A DNA stretch of 64,000 nucleotides from Loxodes magnus (lineage: Eukaryota; Ciliophora; Karyorelictea; Loxodida; Loxodidae), in contig CAMPDV010002023.1 of the NCBI GenBank assembly GCA_946699065.1, positions 1 to 64,000 of the forward strand, read 5' to 3'. A model generated the notes under the pieces. The model saw nothing but the letters and a program-made list of their open reading frames with translations. It made no database searches and had not been told where the DNA came from. The stretch's first letter is position 1, and every line of letters begins with the position of its first letter. Below are positions 39,801-51,606 of the stretch, piece after piece. The position numbers and the translations under genes are program-made.

Positions 39801-42690
39801 TATCGAAAATAGGATTGTTAATTATCTATAAATCTTATTCTTCAATAAAATTTTGTAATCTTAAACCGTTATCTTATTAATTCTGTACATCATTGCTACC
39901 ATAACCATGTAGCAGAGCGTTAAAGTCTCCCATTAGTATTATTCCTTTATCTTCTATTACTCTAAGGATATTTTCTAAATGTTAATATGATTAATCTTTA
40001 AAAGATATTGGCTTTTCATTTGTTGGCATATAACATGTCGCAAAATATATGTTATTAGCTTTAATTACAAGAAATCTATCATCTTGTCCTCCAAAATCAA
40101 TTTCAAATTAGCCTGAGTCCAGATCATCTTTAACAAGAAGACATACTCCACCAGCTCTTGTACTTTAATTACAATTTTTATAATAGGTTCTATATCCGCG
40201 AATCTATATTGGAATAAAGTCTGAATGTTATCATGTTTCATTAATGGAAAATATATCAATTTAATGTTATAAAGTAAACTGTTAAATACTATATTATTTA
40301 GTAGATATTGAATTCATATTGCAGTGAGCTAAGTTTAAAATCTCTCTATTTGATCCTCCTTTAAGTCCTGGGTCATAAATGCAGAGGACTTTTTGACCAT
40401 TTTAAGTTTAAATATGAAGTAAATTAGGAGCTTATCGTATTGTATTTCTATAGCATATTATAATAAATAAAGTCGATGAATCATATTCTTATAATAACTA
40501 TTTATCTATTTTAATTGGTACTGAGTTTCCATCACATGTCGCACGATTTAATCTAGAAGATAAAGTAATGAATCTATTTTCTATAGTTGTTAAGAGATTC
40601 TGCTTTTATCATTATTTTGATCGTAAGTATTGTATAAATTAATCGCTTTTAAAATTATACTTCTTTAATAACTCTTCAATATCAATATTTTACATATAGA
40701 AATTATGTTATGTTGGACTTAAAAATGCTTAATTAAGTTATGCTTCTTTTCAGTTTCTCTTGCCATTTTATTCTATCGAAATCTAATTAGTAAAAAGAGG
40801 TTGAACTTAGTCATTCTTGATTATAAAATCTGATGTATCTCTATTTTAATTTGATTATGCATAATATAAATCACTTAATTAAATAGTCTAACTAGCTTAA
40901 TTTTATTTTTAGTATTTTAGCATTTATTGAGACATCTCTTCTTTCTTTTGTTTTTAAAGTTCTGATATTCTTGCATATGCATCAAGTTTACGTTCAATTT
41001 CACGTTCATAATCTTGTGTCAATTAAGAATATCTAATGTTCAGATTATTATAAACTTCTTACATTTTAAATTCATTTTATTTAAGATTTTATAACTCTTA
41101 AAAGGAAAGATCAAGTTATTAGTTAATAATTTCCGTTATAGTTCCGCGATCATTCTTATAACAACATGTTTCAGTTTAAATTAACTAGTTAAAAGCTTCA
41201 TTAACAACAGATTAGGAATTGAGTTTAATCATTTCTACTTCTGATTAATCTTAATTTTGATAACAAATGTTCTCTTTAAATTAATAATCACAAGATTAAT
41301 CTTAATTATTTCAATCTAGTTTAGTTAAACTTTAAATTTCATACTAAAACTTTCTGTTCTTATCGAAATCTATTGAACTTTCATTCTCTTTTTCATTTTT
41401 GTGTATAATTTTACGTTTTTTTGAAGGAAATGTATTCCAGTTTGATTGGCATTTTCTTTTTAAATAGTTAAATTCTTTGTCAAATATAAAATTAATATTA
41501 ATAATACTATCTTGAACTTGAGGCATATTAGTTTGATTCTATTAAATTTTGGACCAAGGCTTAGTTTCTATTTGGAATAATTTCTCCCTTAATTCTCTAT
41601 TAGTCCTCAATAATTGTTTTTCTTTTTCTTCTTATTTTTAACTGCTACTAATGTAATTAAGATTTAATTATTAATAATATTACATCAGATCCTAAAAATT
41701 TTAATCTTAGGAGTTGACTTAACAAAACTTATCAAATTATTAATTTTGTATAGTGTTAGTTGTATTTGTTGTATTGTCTTCACACTATATTATTTAGGTT
41801 TAAATTTGCTTATCTAGACTTAATCCTTTTGCTTGATTTTATTCTTAAAAAATAGGTTAAAGTGCAACATATTGTTCTTAATTGTTGTTTAAATACAATA
41901 AACAATTTTATTAATTCTATTCTAGCAAACTCTAAATAACTAATTATTTGTATTATAATTATAATTATATTCATAGACTTTAATCAGAGTTCTGTTTACT
42001 TTTCTTATCATTTTCTTAGCTTATTTATAGAAAACTATTAAATAAATCCTGATATTAGATAGTCAAGAATTAGATAAGTTATTGTTGTATTTGTTCTCTA
42101 GTAATTGCCTTTTTTAATTAGATTTCACTATCTACTTTTTAATCAGAAATATTTATAAGTTAAACTTCAATATTGTTTAAAGTATTTAATTATGGTTATT
42201 TAATGGTATTTTATGCTTAATTCTGTTAATTATTTGAAATAATATCTTAAGTTATATCTTAAGTTATCTTAATATCTTCTAATATTTCTAGCTCTTTAGA
42301 GGATTCTATATCTTAATTATACATATCTTTTATAGATATTTTTTAAATCTATGCCGGTAACAAGGCGGGAAACTTATTCTTTTTTCTATAGGAGTATTAT
42401 TTTCCTTTTAAGGTTTTCTACAACAAATTTCCACGTTTTAGAGCTGTACTTATTTGCTTTAAAGGAATTCGAAGGTATTTGTTTATAGGTTATTAGTTAC
42501 AGCTTCTTAATAAATTTCTTAATAAGTTCATAATTTCTTTAAGTCTCTAAAGTTAAATATAGTCTAAATCTATTCCTTTAATGTTATCTAGCACCTGCCT
42601 ATGCTAATCCTTTTAGAAAGCAGCTTCTTTATTTTGAAATAAAGAAGAGTCGCTAAGAATAAATTCTTGCGATTTTATTTATTCCTCCAT
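36877..42690 (-). CDS. intact APE-type LINE polyprotein (endonuclease + reverse transcriptase)
   Basis: ATG 42690 to TGA 36877 is exactly 1938 codons, and I followed the frame through almost all of it without a break. Residues 1-760 are a long Gln-rich coiled-coil region. The endonuclease domain lies at about 790-1030, with INETW at residue 820 (Trp spelled TGA, 40231-40233) and MGDFNALLHG near 918. The RT domain lies at about 1230-1560: SDWKNWRPIALIN (both Trp are TGA), IDVEKMFDTINRRLL, GVLQGSSHGP, the catalytic WADD (about 1491) and GWVKLSINVSKCE. A Cys/His motif (ICICGELDSFVHIESC, about 1826) precedes an acidic-basic tail. It should nick target DNA and copy its RNA in place. No separate ORF1 was found; the N-terminal region may substitute. 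Confidence 0.92.
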
Positions 42691-43324
42691 TTTAATTTTT
42701 TATAAAAAATTTGTAGTTTTATTAAATCACTTTTATGTTTTTATATTTCTTAAAGGAATATACAAAGATCAAAAAGGCATTACAATAAAATATTTCCGTT
42801 ATAATAAATTTTAATATTTTTTTATTTAAAAGAAAAGATAAGAAATATTTTTTAGAAACATATAATGCTAATACAGAATAATCCTTTAATTTTTAATTTT
42901 TGATGAAAAATAACCTGAAAGCATCTTTATTTAAATCATAGACTTTACTAAAATTTTAAATTTTGTTAACATTATTTAGTAATAAAAATATAAATAATCA
43001 AAAAATAAAAAATAAAGCTTTAATTAATTTAGTACCTTTCTCATATAAAGAAAAAAAGGCAATCCTTAAATTTTATCAATAAGGATTTTTAAAATAAATA
43101 AAAGTATAAATTTATTTTATATTTTAACTTAATTAATTATAATGTAAAACTTTACTTTATATATTATTAATTTTTATATTTCTCTTAATGTAAAGATATC
43201 TCTTATTGTTTTGATTAACTATTAGTTATCCTAACTGAAGTGTTATATTTTCTAATTTAAGTAAGTTAAACATTTAAGTTAAATGAATTATTGATAATTA
43301 ATTTCTCTAAAATTATAATAATTG
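42691..43324. other. AT-rich spacer, probable 5' UTR side of the LINE
   Basis: It lies upstream of the LINE ATG. No promoter motif was recognised. Confidence 0.3.
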
Positions 43325-43616
43325 AAAAGATGGTGGGAGCTGAGAATGAACTTCGTGACAACACTTTCTGGTTTTATGACTAGGAACAAGTTCCTTTCCT
43401 GTCGCTGAGAAAGTACATGGTCAGAGTCATTTTCTGAAGGGAACACTGTCTTTGAGATTATCCGCTCTTGGTAGGGGCTTGAAGCCTGGCTGCTCATAGC
43501 GATGAAGCTCCCTAGCAGCTGTACCTGGAGCACAACAGGATATCCCCGTTATTCCATAAAAAGAGAGCGTTAGGTCGTGCAATCGGAAAGGAGCTTCCGG
43601 TCCAAAAACTTTTTTA
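43325..43616 (+). ncRNA. GC-rich structured RNA candidate (SRP-RNA-like ends)
   Basis: About 290 bases have near-balanced G+C inside AT-rich DNA, which in such genomes usually marks structured RNA. It contains strong local stems: GCTGCT with AGCAGC near 43490-43525, and CGGAA with TTCCG near 43590. The 3' part (TCGGAAAGGAGC, then GGTCCAAAAACT and a T6 run) resembles the 3' end of eukaryotic SRP RNA (TCGGAAACGGAGCAGGTCAA) and would fit a Pol III terminator. A GGGAGCTGAG block near the 5' end resembles part of the Alu domain. The conserved 5' UGUAA-type motif was not found. It could instead be another stable RNA, or a coding fragment on the minus strand. Confidence 0.4.
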
Positions 43617-44379
43617 GTTGAAATTGATAATAAATTTCTCTAAAATATTAAAATAATTAAAAAGTGTATTTCTTAAATATTTTGCTTATATTAATTTATT
43701 AATTAAATTTGAAAATTAAGAAATATACTCCCTAAATTTTTCTCTCTTTTAAAGAATTTCACTAAATATTATGTAATTTGATATTTAGAAAAAAATTTGT
43801 GTTTATACTTCCAAAATGGCAATATAAAAAGTTTTAACTAACTGAAAATTAAAAAATCCTTAAAGGGATAAAATAAATTAATATTAGAAGTGACTTTTTT
43901 ATCATATATTTGCTTATCATATTAATAATATGAAACTAAATAGGCTAATGTTTTAAAATTGAATAAGTATATTAATAAATTTATATTCTAAAATAAAAAA
44001 TAATTAAATATAATAATAAGAGTTTTATATACAATTATAGCTAAAAGTAATCTTACATACATCATTTTACTAAACATTATTAAACAAAATTAAAGGTATA
44101 TTCTTAAATAATTTTATAATTATAATAATATTGTTATACGTTTTAGTTATAATTAGATAATTATTAATCTTTATTATTAAATAATTAAAATACTTAATAC
44201 TAGTATTTTACTATTTCTATTACTAGTTTTTATTTTTTATTTTAAACATCAAATATTTAATTTTATCTAATTTTTTGCTTTAGATGCTAAAAATTTATTA
44301 AAAGGATTAAAATAAAATATCTAAATAATAATATAGAAGATTAAAAATTAAATAAAATTAAAGGGATCATACACAAAAG
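43617..44379. other. AT-rich spacer
   Basis: Nothing recognised. Confidence 0.3.
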
Positions 44380-45010
44380 TTTTATCGTAGCTTCATAAAA
44401 TTAGAGTTAACCGACATCCTAGAATCTATTGGACTAATAAAAAATCAGTAAGAAAAAACGCAGTCAAAATTCATATTTCAGAACTATAAATACCTTCTAA
44501 AAATATGTTAGAGTTAGAAATATTAATCTTAAAACTTAAAACAGAAAGAGAATGATGTGAACAATAAGTTGATACAGCTTTTAAAACAATTTTTCAATTA
44601 TTACTTTTAATAAAATCTGTCTTAAAAAATTAATTAATTGACGAAAGTGAAATAAAAGCTACATAATCAATTTCTATTAAAAAAGAAAATATTAGAAACT
44701 AGAACTGGAATAATTAGCTTAAAATAAGTTAAATAAATAAAATATTTAAGATAAATAAAAAACTAATTATTTAAAAAATACTTGATAAGAAGAATCCACT
44801 GCAACAAGAGGTTTCTAATGTAAATCTCTTAAAGAAGGCAGAAAATCAATTTCATAGTTTAGGAAAATATGTACCTGTAATCATAAATGCGTCTATGCGT
44901 TGGTAGGTTTGAATTGCAAATCCGCATAGCTTTTAGAGGCTCAAGATTTTAGAGATATTGGGAATAAAAATTATTAATAAAGCTGCGCCAGCAAGGCGCT
45001 ACGCACTCTT
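44380..45010 (+). pseudogene. coiled-coil ORF fragment ending in the GATRS-type cassette
   Basis: The plus frame from about 44380 reads FYRSFIKLELTDILESIGL and then a Lys/Gln-rich helical text (KQKENDVNNKLIQLLKQFF). No ATG lies near its beginning. It ends at 44985-45012 in RQQGATHSLI, encoded by a cassette equal in length to, and closely matching, the ends of the RING gene (QRGATRSII) and of the inverted-repeat arm (QWGATRSII). It is probably a 5'-truncated relative of one of these genes. No catalytic motif is visible. Confidence 0.4.
44889..44932 (+). other. strong hairpin
   Basis: CTATGCG and CGCATAG pair perfectly over 7 bp, enclosing a second stem of GG..TTTG with CAAA..CC. It lies inside the coiled-coil ORF fragment, so it may be a chance fold or an RNA signal. 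Confidence 0.35.
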
Positions 45011-45929
45011 TAATCTAATTTTTTTAGTAAATAATACAGCAAAAAATAAAAGTTTTAGATGTAATTAATTAAAATTTTAGTTAATCTACTTGTTTATTCA
45101 TGTGCTTTTTAGTCTATTTTAACTATTTTATAAATAAAAATTTTAATTTTTGATTAAATTTATTCTTATAAAACACTCATACTAGATTTATACCTTTATA
45201 GATTTAAATTTTTTTAGAAATAAATAAAAAATAAGCTATAGTTTATATCCTAAAAACGAATATTTTCTTAGATATTAAACAAATAATAAAATAAAAATGA
45301 AAAATAAGTTTAACTTTAATTAATTTTAAATATTAAACTATAGTTTTAAGCTAAAAAATGATTAAAAGTTTCTAAATAAAGTGTTGAATATAGGATATAA
45401 GATTTAAAATTGTATAATAATTAGTCTATAAAAATGATAATTAAATAATTTAACTTTTCCAAACTATTTTAGTTGCTTATATAATATTTATATTTGCTTC
45501 AATCAAATATAGAGGTTTTTCTTATTTTTCATTTATAAAATTTAACTTATTTTTTAACTTTAGCAGCTAAAATTTATCACTTATTTCCTTCCTAGACCAA
45601 GTTTTGCCTTTTCTTAGATCTATATGCTCAAGAACTTGCTTATAACAGTTCGTTTGAAATTGAAGATTGAGGAATTTTCATTTTGTAGGTGTGTAAATTG
45701 AAAGGTGCATTAATCTAATGAAAATAAAAATAGCAAGGATATATTTATTAAAGCAAACAGGTTAACTAATTGTAGCTTATGATATAAATGAGTATATCAC
45801 TTAAAGTACATGCTTAATAGCTTAAAAAATGGTTTTTATATAAAGACTATATCTGATGGCATTTTATTTCACTATATCATATTAATACTTTAATTCTTTA
45901 TGCTAGTTGGTATTGGTAAAATAATAAGA

Positions 45930-46640
45930 GAGCTATTTATCATTTAGATCCCTGTTTATAATTTTATTCTGGTTCTAGAGTTTAATTAAAAAAGTTAAGG
46001 ATGGGAACAAGAATGCCTGAACTGTTTATTTAAGAAGTGATAAGCTAATAATTAAACTACAGATCTCATAATGTTTTACTCAAAGCTGGGTAATTTGACA
46101 TGAAATGTAATGTAGGTTTTACAGTGGTTTCTTTAAAAATACTGAATAAATCTTATATAAATATGAAAATGAATCTTATATAATAAATAGAAAGATTAAG
46201 ATTAAGAGTGATTTATTTAAAAATAGTCTTTCTATATAAAGTTTAGGTACTATAAATAGAAAATAAGCTAAGCAATATTTTTAGAAATAAAGAAATTGTT
46301 TATAAACTCTATCAATAATTATGGATTTATGTTATCATAGCTTCAGTTAATTGATAACCTTTTTAATCCAACTGTAGTTCGATTTAGAAATTAAAAGCTT
46401 GGAAATTCAGATATTCTATATGTATAATCAAACTTATTTTTAGATAGAGAAGATTAAAGCACATTTAGAAGATAATTATCAAAGTTTATAGTGAAAATCT
46501 ATTCGATAGGCAATCAAGTCTAAATTAGTTAAATAAAAGGCTAATTTATTCTTCTTTAACCTGCTTTATCTTAATCCATTGATTTAGTAGAAAATTAAAA
46601 TTAAATAGCTTTCAAATTTAAGTTTACATAGTAAAATTTA
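45930..46640 (+). CDS. weak candidate coding text
   Basis: One plus frame reads naturally in patches, for example WEQECLNCLFKKWQANN near 46010 and LIDNLFNPTVVRFRNQK near 46350. No start, domain or partner was identified, and the frame is open everywhere by default. I record it as possible coding only. Confidence 0.22.
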
Positions 46641-46823
46641 GTTATTATATATTTTTGGTTAATCTAATCTTTTTAAATAAAACCTTATAGATTTCTAATA
46701 AGTAAATATGTAAAATTCAAATATAATTGAGCATTTCTATCTTCATAATGTAAAACTCTTTTATTTTAAACTTTTTAAGCCTTTCCAAAATTAATTATTC
46801 TTTTTTACTGAAACTAAATAGAC

Positions 46824-47384
46824 TCATAAGTTGCAAATCTATCTAAATTCTCCTATTCTATATAACATAACATAATTTATAAAAGTGACTTCACCTTTAT
46901 TTGGTTTGCCACTAATTAGTTTATGAGTTTTAAGATGTAAATGAATCGTTCAAGTCTTCCTCAGAGCTTGCTTCTTCTATTGCATATCGTGTTGTACAGA
47001 TTTAACCTTTCTTGATCCTAGGAATTTTTCTTCAATCTCAATTAGGTCCCAACATCTTCCTCGTCCTTCTTTTTAGAGCATTTACTATATCCATTAGTAA
47101 TTAATCTCCACCGTATAATTTTTCTTGTAAAATCTTCCTTCTGGAGAACAGTATAATTTTGTCATATTATTTCATATCTTTCAATTATTAGATTCTTATT
47201 TCTTCTGAAAATACCAGTATCTTCTAAAGATGTGTCCAACCTTTTATCAATAAAAACATCTTTTTTTACAATATTTTGAGTTATGTCCTATTTTTAAGCA
47301 TTTTTAGCATTTTTGGAATTTTAAAAAATTGACAATTTTTTTCTGATCCGAAAAAGAATTTAAATTTTGTTCTTCTATTACCAT
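46824..47384 (-). CDS. gag-like protein with two zinc knuckles (second degenerate)
   Basis: ATG 47384 (MVIEEQNLNSFSDQKKI) to TGA 46824 is 187 codons. Coding-like text extends upstream to about 47500, so the true start may be earlier. The first knuckle is perfect C-x2-C-x4-H-x4-C (CQKCLKIGHNSKYC, about 47290). The second, CFYWQKVGHIFRRYW, keeps the spacing but has TGA where the second Cys belongs and Tyr for the last Cys. That second knuckle aligns with the single knuckle of the other three gag-like ORFs. The C-terminal part (RGRCWDLIEIEEKFLG) is Lys/Glu-rich. Tandem knuckles bind nucleic acid in retroelement gag proteins. No RT is attached. Confidence 0.6.
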
Positions 47385-48606
47385 AGGATAATTATTAAGA
47401 TTAGAATTGTATGGTTTATTAATTTCTACTATTTTTTGCTCCGTTTTTTATAATAAACATTTCTCTATTTACTTTTTTATAAAAGATTATTGCTTATTTT
47501 TTATATAACACTCTAGTAAAAATTTACCTGATTTCTAAACAAAATTAAGAGATTGAAGTATAAAAAATAATTTATTATATATAATTAAACTAGAGGGATT
47601 TAAAATATACAATTAGAGGGTTAGCTTAATAAGTTAAATCAATTATGAATTAATTATCAACTCCAAATTTCTATATTATCAGTATATAAATCAGCATTAG
47701 AGAAAAATATCTATCAATTTCATAAAATGTTTCAGTTTAAAATTTTGTTCTATTTAAATCCAAAATAATTAAAATGCTTAAAAACTTTTCTGTTTTCTTT
47801 TATCTCGATAAAATTATCTAATTTTCTATTTTCCTTAATTCATAAGCTAATGTTTTGTTTATTTTCATATGTCTTTTGCTCCACATTCAATTAAAATTGC
47901 TTAAGCTTATTTTTCTTAATTTCTAAAGAGATCGTTACTTTGATTAGCAGCATCTTACTTCTAATAACAATTTAGCTTATATCAGTTTAAAAATAATTAT
48001 TAATTAGATGCTAGAATCTGTTAATATTGTAACTATTTCATTTATATCTAAATAATCATACTTTAAGAACATCAAAGTTAGAATATCTCTATGCTACTCT
48101 ACCCTTTCGCTCTAGAACTAGTATAGCCAGTCAAGTCATACTACTCTAGCAGAAGTGGTTAGTATTAAAATAGAATCTGTTGGAAATTAATGGAAAACTA
48201 GAGAGCCCACTGGAAGATTTTTGAACTAAAACGGAGCAAAGAAAAAAAGGCCAGAATAAAAAGCAAAAACAAAAGCTGTATTATCAGAATAAGTTATTCT
48301 ACGTACTTGGTCTTAGGATTTATAGAAAATACTCAAACTTTGAGATGTATGAAAACTAACGATTTTACACGTTTATCTTCAGAATTAACTAAAAATTAGT
48401 CTTAAAGCGATATATATTCTTGAAATCTATCGCATTTGCAGGTAAACAGTAACAAAATCCGTTGATAGAAGTATAGATATAAAAGTATTTTACCGAAAAC
48501 TTTTGCTTCGAATAAAAATTTAATTCAGAGAAATTCATATTCAGATAGAAATTGAGTTTGATAATAATTAAGCTTTTTCATTTAATCAGATAAGAATAAT
48601 AAATAC

Positions 48607-48621
48607 AATAAAGTTGTAATT
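48607..48621 (+). repeat. 15-bp direct repeat, left (target-site duplication candidate)
   Basis: AATAAAGTTGTAATT recurs exactly at 49594-49608. The pair brackets the zinc-knuckle ORF 48638-49546. Confidence 0.7.
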
Positions 48622-48637
48622 ATATAAAATAAATAAA

Positions 48638-49546
48638 ATGGTTGAAGGTTTCAAGAAAGGCTTCTATATCACCTCTTCCTAAGCCAGAAAGGAAGGGAGG
48701 AAGCAGGAAACCACTTCTTGGATGTCGTCTTCTTCACAGCTTTAACCTTTTTCTTAATTTTAACAACCTGGAATTCAACAAGAAGAATAGAAGAAGACTC
48801 AGAAAAGCAAGGATACTGAAACACCGATTTCACTAGAGAAGCCTAGAAAGCAGACTTTGTTTGCTTTACACCAGGAGGTGTCGGAATTTAATCCTTCTTG
48901 CCAGATGAACATGGAACAGCTCCTCCAAGTTGAACTAAACCTCCAGGAAGAGGTCGAGAGACTAAAGAAGGACAACGACAGGCTAATGGAGAATCTGAAC
49001 AAGCAAGAGGAAATCGAGTCAAGATTTATGTCCTAAGAAAGGAAATTAAGTGCATTTTGATATATATCACAGAGTCAGAACTGCTAATCCTAAAATTAGC
49101 AATAGAAACACAAGGAGTTGGACAAAAAACTTGGAGAAATAGAAGAGAAGCTGCAACAGTAAATGAAACTTAATGAGCAAAGAGGGGATCCAATGCTGAT
49201 ACAGGTAATTGACATGAAGAAGAAGGCTAAGCCAATCAAAGTAGTTAAAAAGTGCTACTATTGTAATTCAGAGAAACACCTATGAAGAAGATGTGATTAA
49301 TTCCTAAACTTTAAGAACCAGTATTGGAGAAAATAAAGCAAGCACCAAGCGTAGCAAAAGAAAATGAGACAACTATAACAAAGGAAAATTAGAGAGAGAC
49401 TATTCTGAACTAGCTTGGAAATATTTATAGGAAGAAACCTTTGCTGAACTGAAGACATATTAGAGACAACAAGAACAAATGGGTGGGAGAGAAGTAGAGA
49501 CCTATAAACCTTTTTTTAATCCCGGAGCAATCTAGGATCGTCATGA
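48638..49546 (+). CDS. solitary gag-like coiled-coil zinc-knuckle protein
   Basis: ATG 48638 to TGA 49544 gives 302 residues (MVEGFKKGFYITSSQ start). It is noticeably G+C-richer than its flanks. Residues 1-90 are polar. Residues 90-190 form a coiled coil (QVELNLQEEVERLKKDNDR). A perfect CCHC zinc knuckle, C-x2-C-x4-H-x4-C (CYYCNSEKHLWRRC), lies at about residue 205, with Trp spelled TGA. A basic Gln/Lys/Arg-rich tail follows. This is the build of a retroelement RNA-binding protein (gag or LINE ORF1), but no protease, RT or LTR is nearby. Flanking 15-bp direct repeats 0.97 kb apart suggest the gene was inserted as one unit. TGA at 49410 or 49435 could be the true stop instead. Confidence 0.65.
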
Positions 49547-49593
49547 AGAGGTGAAAATCCTCGAAAATTGTCAAACTTAATTATTTTAATAAT

Positions 49594-49608
49594 AATAAAG
49601 TTGTAATT
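49594..49608 (+). repeat. 15-bp direct repeat, right
   Basis: Exact copy of 48607-48621; see that entry. Confidence 0.7.
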
Positions 49609-49906
49609 TATTAAATCATTTGTTTGACTAACTAAATTTTCATTGATTCTCACTTTTTTTTTTCTATATTATATATTTAAACTGTTTGAATCTATTATTT
49701 AAATTTTTTTTTTGCAGTTAAAACACAAACATCAACTTAACTTATTTTAACTAGTTTTCTAGTTGATATAATTCATTCAGAATAAAAATTTAAATATTTC
49801 CAGTTCCTTCATTAAAAATATAAACTTACTTTTAAACTAAAAATGTATATGATTATTCGTTTACGTAAATCTTATTTATAGTGTTTTTCAAGTTTCTTTT
49901 TCGATA

Positions 49907-49923
49907 TTATATGCAATGATTGC
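49907..49923 (+). repeat. 17-bp direct repeat, left (target-site duplication candidate)
   Basis: TTATATGCAATGATTGC recurs exactly at 50354-50370 around a 430-bp insert. Confidence 0.8.
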
Positions 49924-50353
49924 TGCAAGAGCAAGACGAGAAAAACTGAGTGAAATTAGATTCAAGACTCAAATTAATAGAAGAAAACCTGTAGAAGCTT
50001 CATAAGAAATTCCAATGGAAATAGGGAAACAAGAAAAGACATTTCCTAGAGCAAGAAAAAGAGACTACATTTGCAACAGCACTTGACATTTATGACGGAA
50101 ATATCCCCAATAGAAAAAAATAAGAATGTATATCTGGAGAAATGTTAACTAATAAAAACTAAAGTAAAGAGCAACAGAAATCTTCCCATCAAAATGGGAA
50201 AATCTGGAAAAAAAATTCTCAATTCAGATGATATGAAAGAGAAAAATCAGGGATAAAATGCAATGCAAGGACAAAACATGCAGGAACGGAGATTTTATAA
50301 ATTTAAAACTTCAATTTAGCCGAAAGGCGAACAGTTATTTTAATGATTAATGT
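49916..50353 (+). pseudogene. short gag-like insert with broken zinc knuckle
   Basis: The frame from ATG 49916 reads MIAARARREKLSEIRFK and then DYICNSTWHLWRKYPQQK, which aligns with the knuckle YYCNSEKHLWRRCDQ at 49.25 kb. The first and last Cys are lost (Asp-Tyr-Ile-Cys and Tyr) and a shared TGA is read as Trp. The rest is Lys/Arg-rich. The insert is bounded by a perfect 17-bp direct repeat. I read it as a 5'-truncated, inactive relative of the 48.6-kb gene placed by the same retrotransposition process. The ATG lies inside the left repeat, so it may not be an original start. Confidence 0.55.
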
Positions 50354-50370
50354 TTATATGCAATGATTGC
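50354..50370 (+). repeat. 17-bp direct repeat, right
   Basis: Exact copy of 49907-49923. Confidence 0.8.
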
Positions 50371-51543
50371 ATTTTAAAAGTCTTTAAATAATCCTTCAAA
50401 TATATATATTTCATTTTATATTACCTAACCACTTGCTCCTTCTGTTTCATTTATTAAGTCACAAAATCTCTTTAATTTATGTATTTTTACATTAAAAGCT
50501 TCACGTTCAGATAAATAATCTAATCATTTACCTCCTATTATAAAAATAAATTACAGTTATTTATGAAAATAAATATAGGATCCATATCTTATTACTTGAG
50601 ATTCAAGTTCTATAACGTTATTTTCGCTTATATATTCAATCTATAATCTCTTTAATTCCTATTATATCCACCAACTGCAATGAACTCCTTATTAGAATAC
50701 TGAATAGATCTACAATATTTATCTAAATTTTTTGTTTAAACTTTAAAAGATGTGAACTTCTGGGTTACTTTCATTAGTAATAAATACAATTAATAAAAGC
50801 CACTTAGATCTTAAATCCATTATATTAATTATAAGCTAAATTGTAAGAAAAATTTAATTAATGAAGGGTTTTTTAGTTTAAAAATTAGGATTTTCCATAT
50901 TTAAAATCAGTCTTCTTTGTTGGCTTTTAAAAAATATATAGTTACTAAAATAGAATCCTTAATAGGATTATATTAAACTAATTTAAAAGCTATACAATAT
51001 AAAAATAATACATTAGAATCTTTAAATAAGCACCTATCTATTGATTTTATAATCAAACCAATAAAAAATATGAAGAATAATAATTTGCTATAAACTCAAG
51101 AGATTGAATACACAAAGATCAATAAGCGACCAGTTTAGATGAAACACGTCTAAATGTATAACAGATTAATTAAAATTGTTACTAATGACAAAAAATGTAT
51201 TTAATGGAATAGTCATATTTAATGTGACTTTTAAAACATAAAGTAGATTAAATTTAATGAAGTTTCAACAATCATTATTTTCATACTTTAAGCCAAAGTC
51301 TCTAGGCTTATATAGATGATGTAACTTTTCTAAATTAAATAATAGCTTCTGATTAAACATTTTATTCATTTAAATTTGGATTTTATTTCTAGTATTTTTT
51401 AAATATTTCAGTTTAACTTAAACTTATGTTGCTTTTAAACTGTTTTAACATTAGAAGAAATGAAAGTATGTAGTGATATGGTACTAGCTAAAAAGTAGAA
51501 ATTATAATATTAATATTTAAAGAAGTGATTCAATAATAAATAA
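50371..51543. other. AT-rich stretch, no gene seen
   Basis: Nothing recognised between the gag-like insert and the tRNA-Lys-like sequence. Confidence 0.3.
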
Positions 51544-51606
51544 ATCGGTTTAGATCAGTCGGTAGAGCGCCAGCCTTTTAAGCTGGTGGACAAGGGTTCA
51601 AGCAGT
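51544..51606 (+). tRNA. tRNA-Lys (UUU)-like, 3' end lost
   Basis: TAGATCAGTCGGTAGAGC is a D arm with one mismatch. CCAGC-CTTTTAA-GCTGG is a perfect anticodon arm with anticodon TTT. A GGTTCAAGC T-loop/B-box follows. The 3' side of the T stem and the acceptor stem do not pair with the 5' side, so it is a truncated tRNA gene or the head of a tRNA-derived SINE. Confidence 0.6.

Noticed and set aside
43288..43533. 81-codon minus-strand ORF over the GC-rich island
   Set aside because: The composition is plausible but no homology was recognised, and stems plus the T6 terminator on the plus strand favour an RNA gene. Kept only as an alternative.
46920..47160. A different minus frame (NALKRRTRKMLGPNW) as a separate small gene
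   Set aside because: The frame that continues from the two zinc knuckles covers the same bases and explains them better.
48799..49002. Minus-strand Ser/Phe-rich ORF
   Set aside because: It is the antisense of the coiled-coil part of the zinc-knuckle gene on the plus strand.
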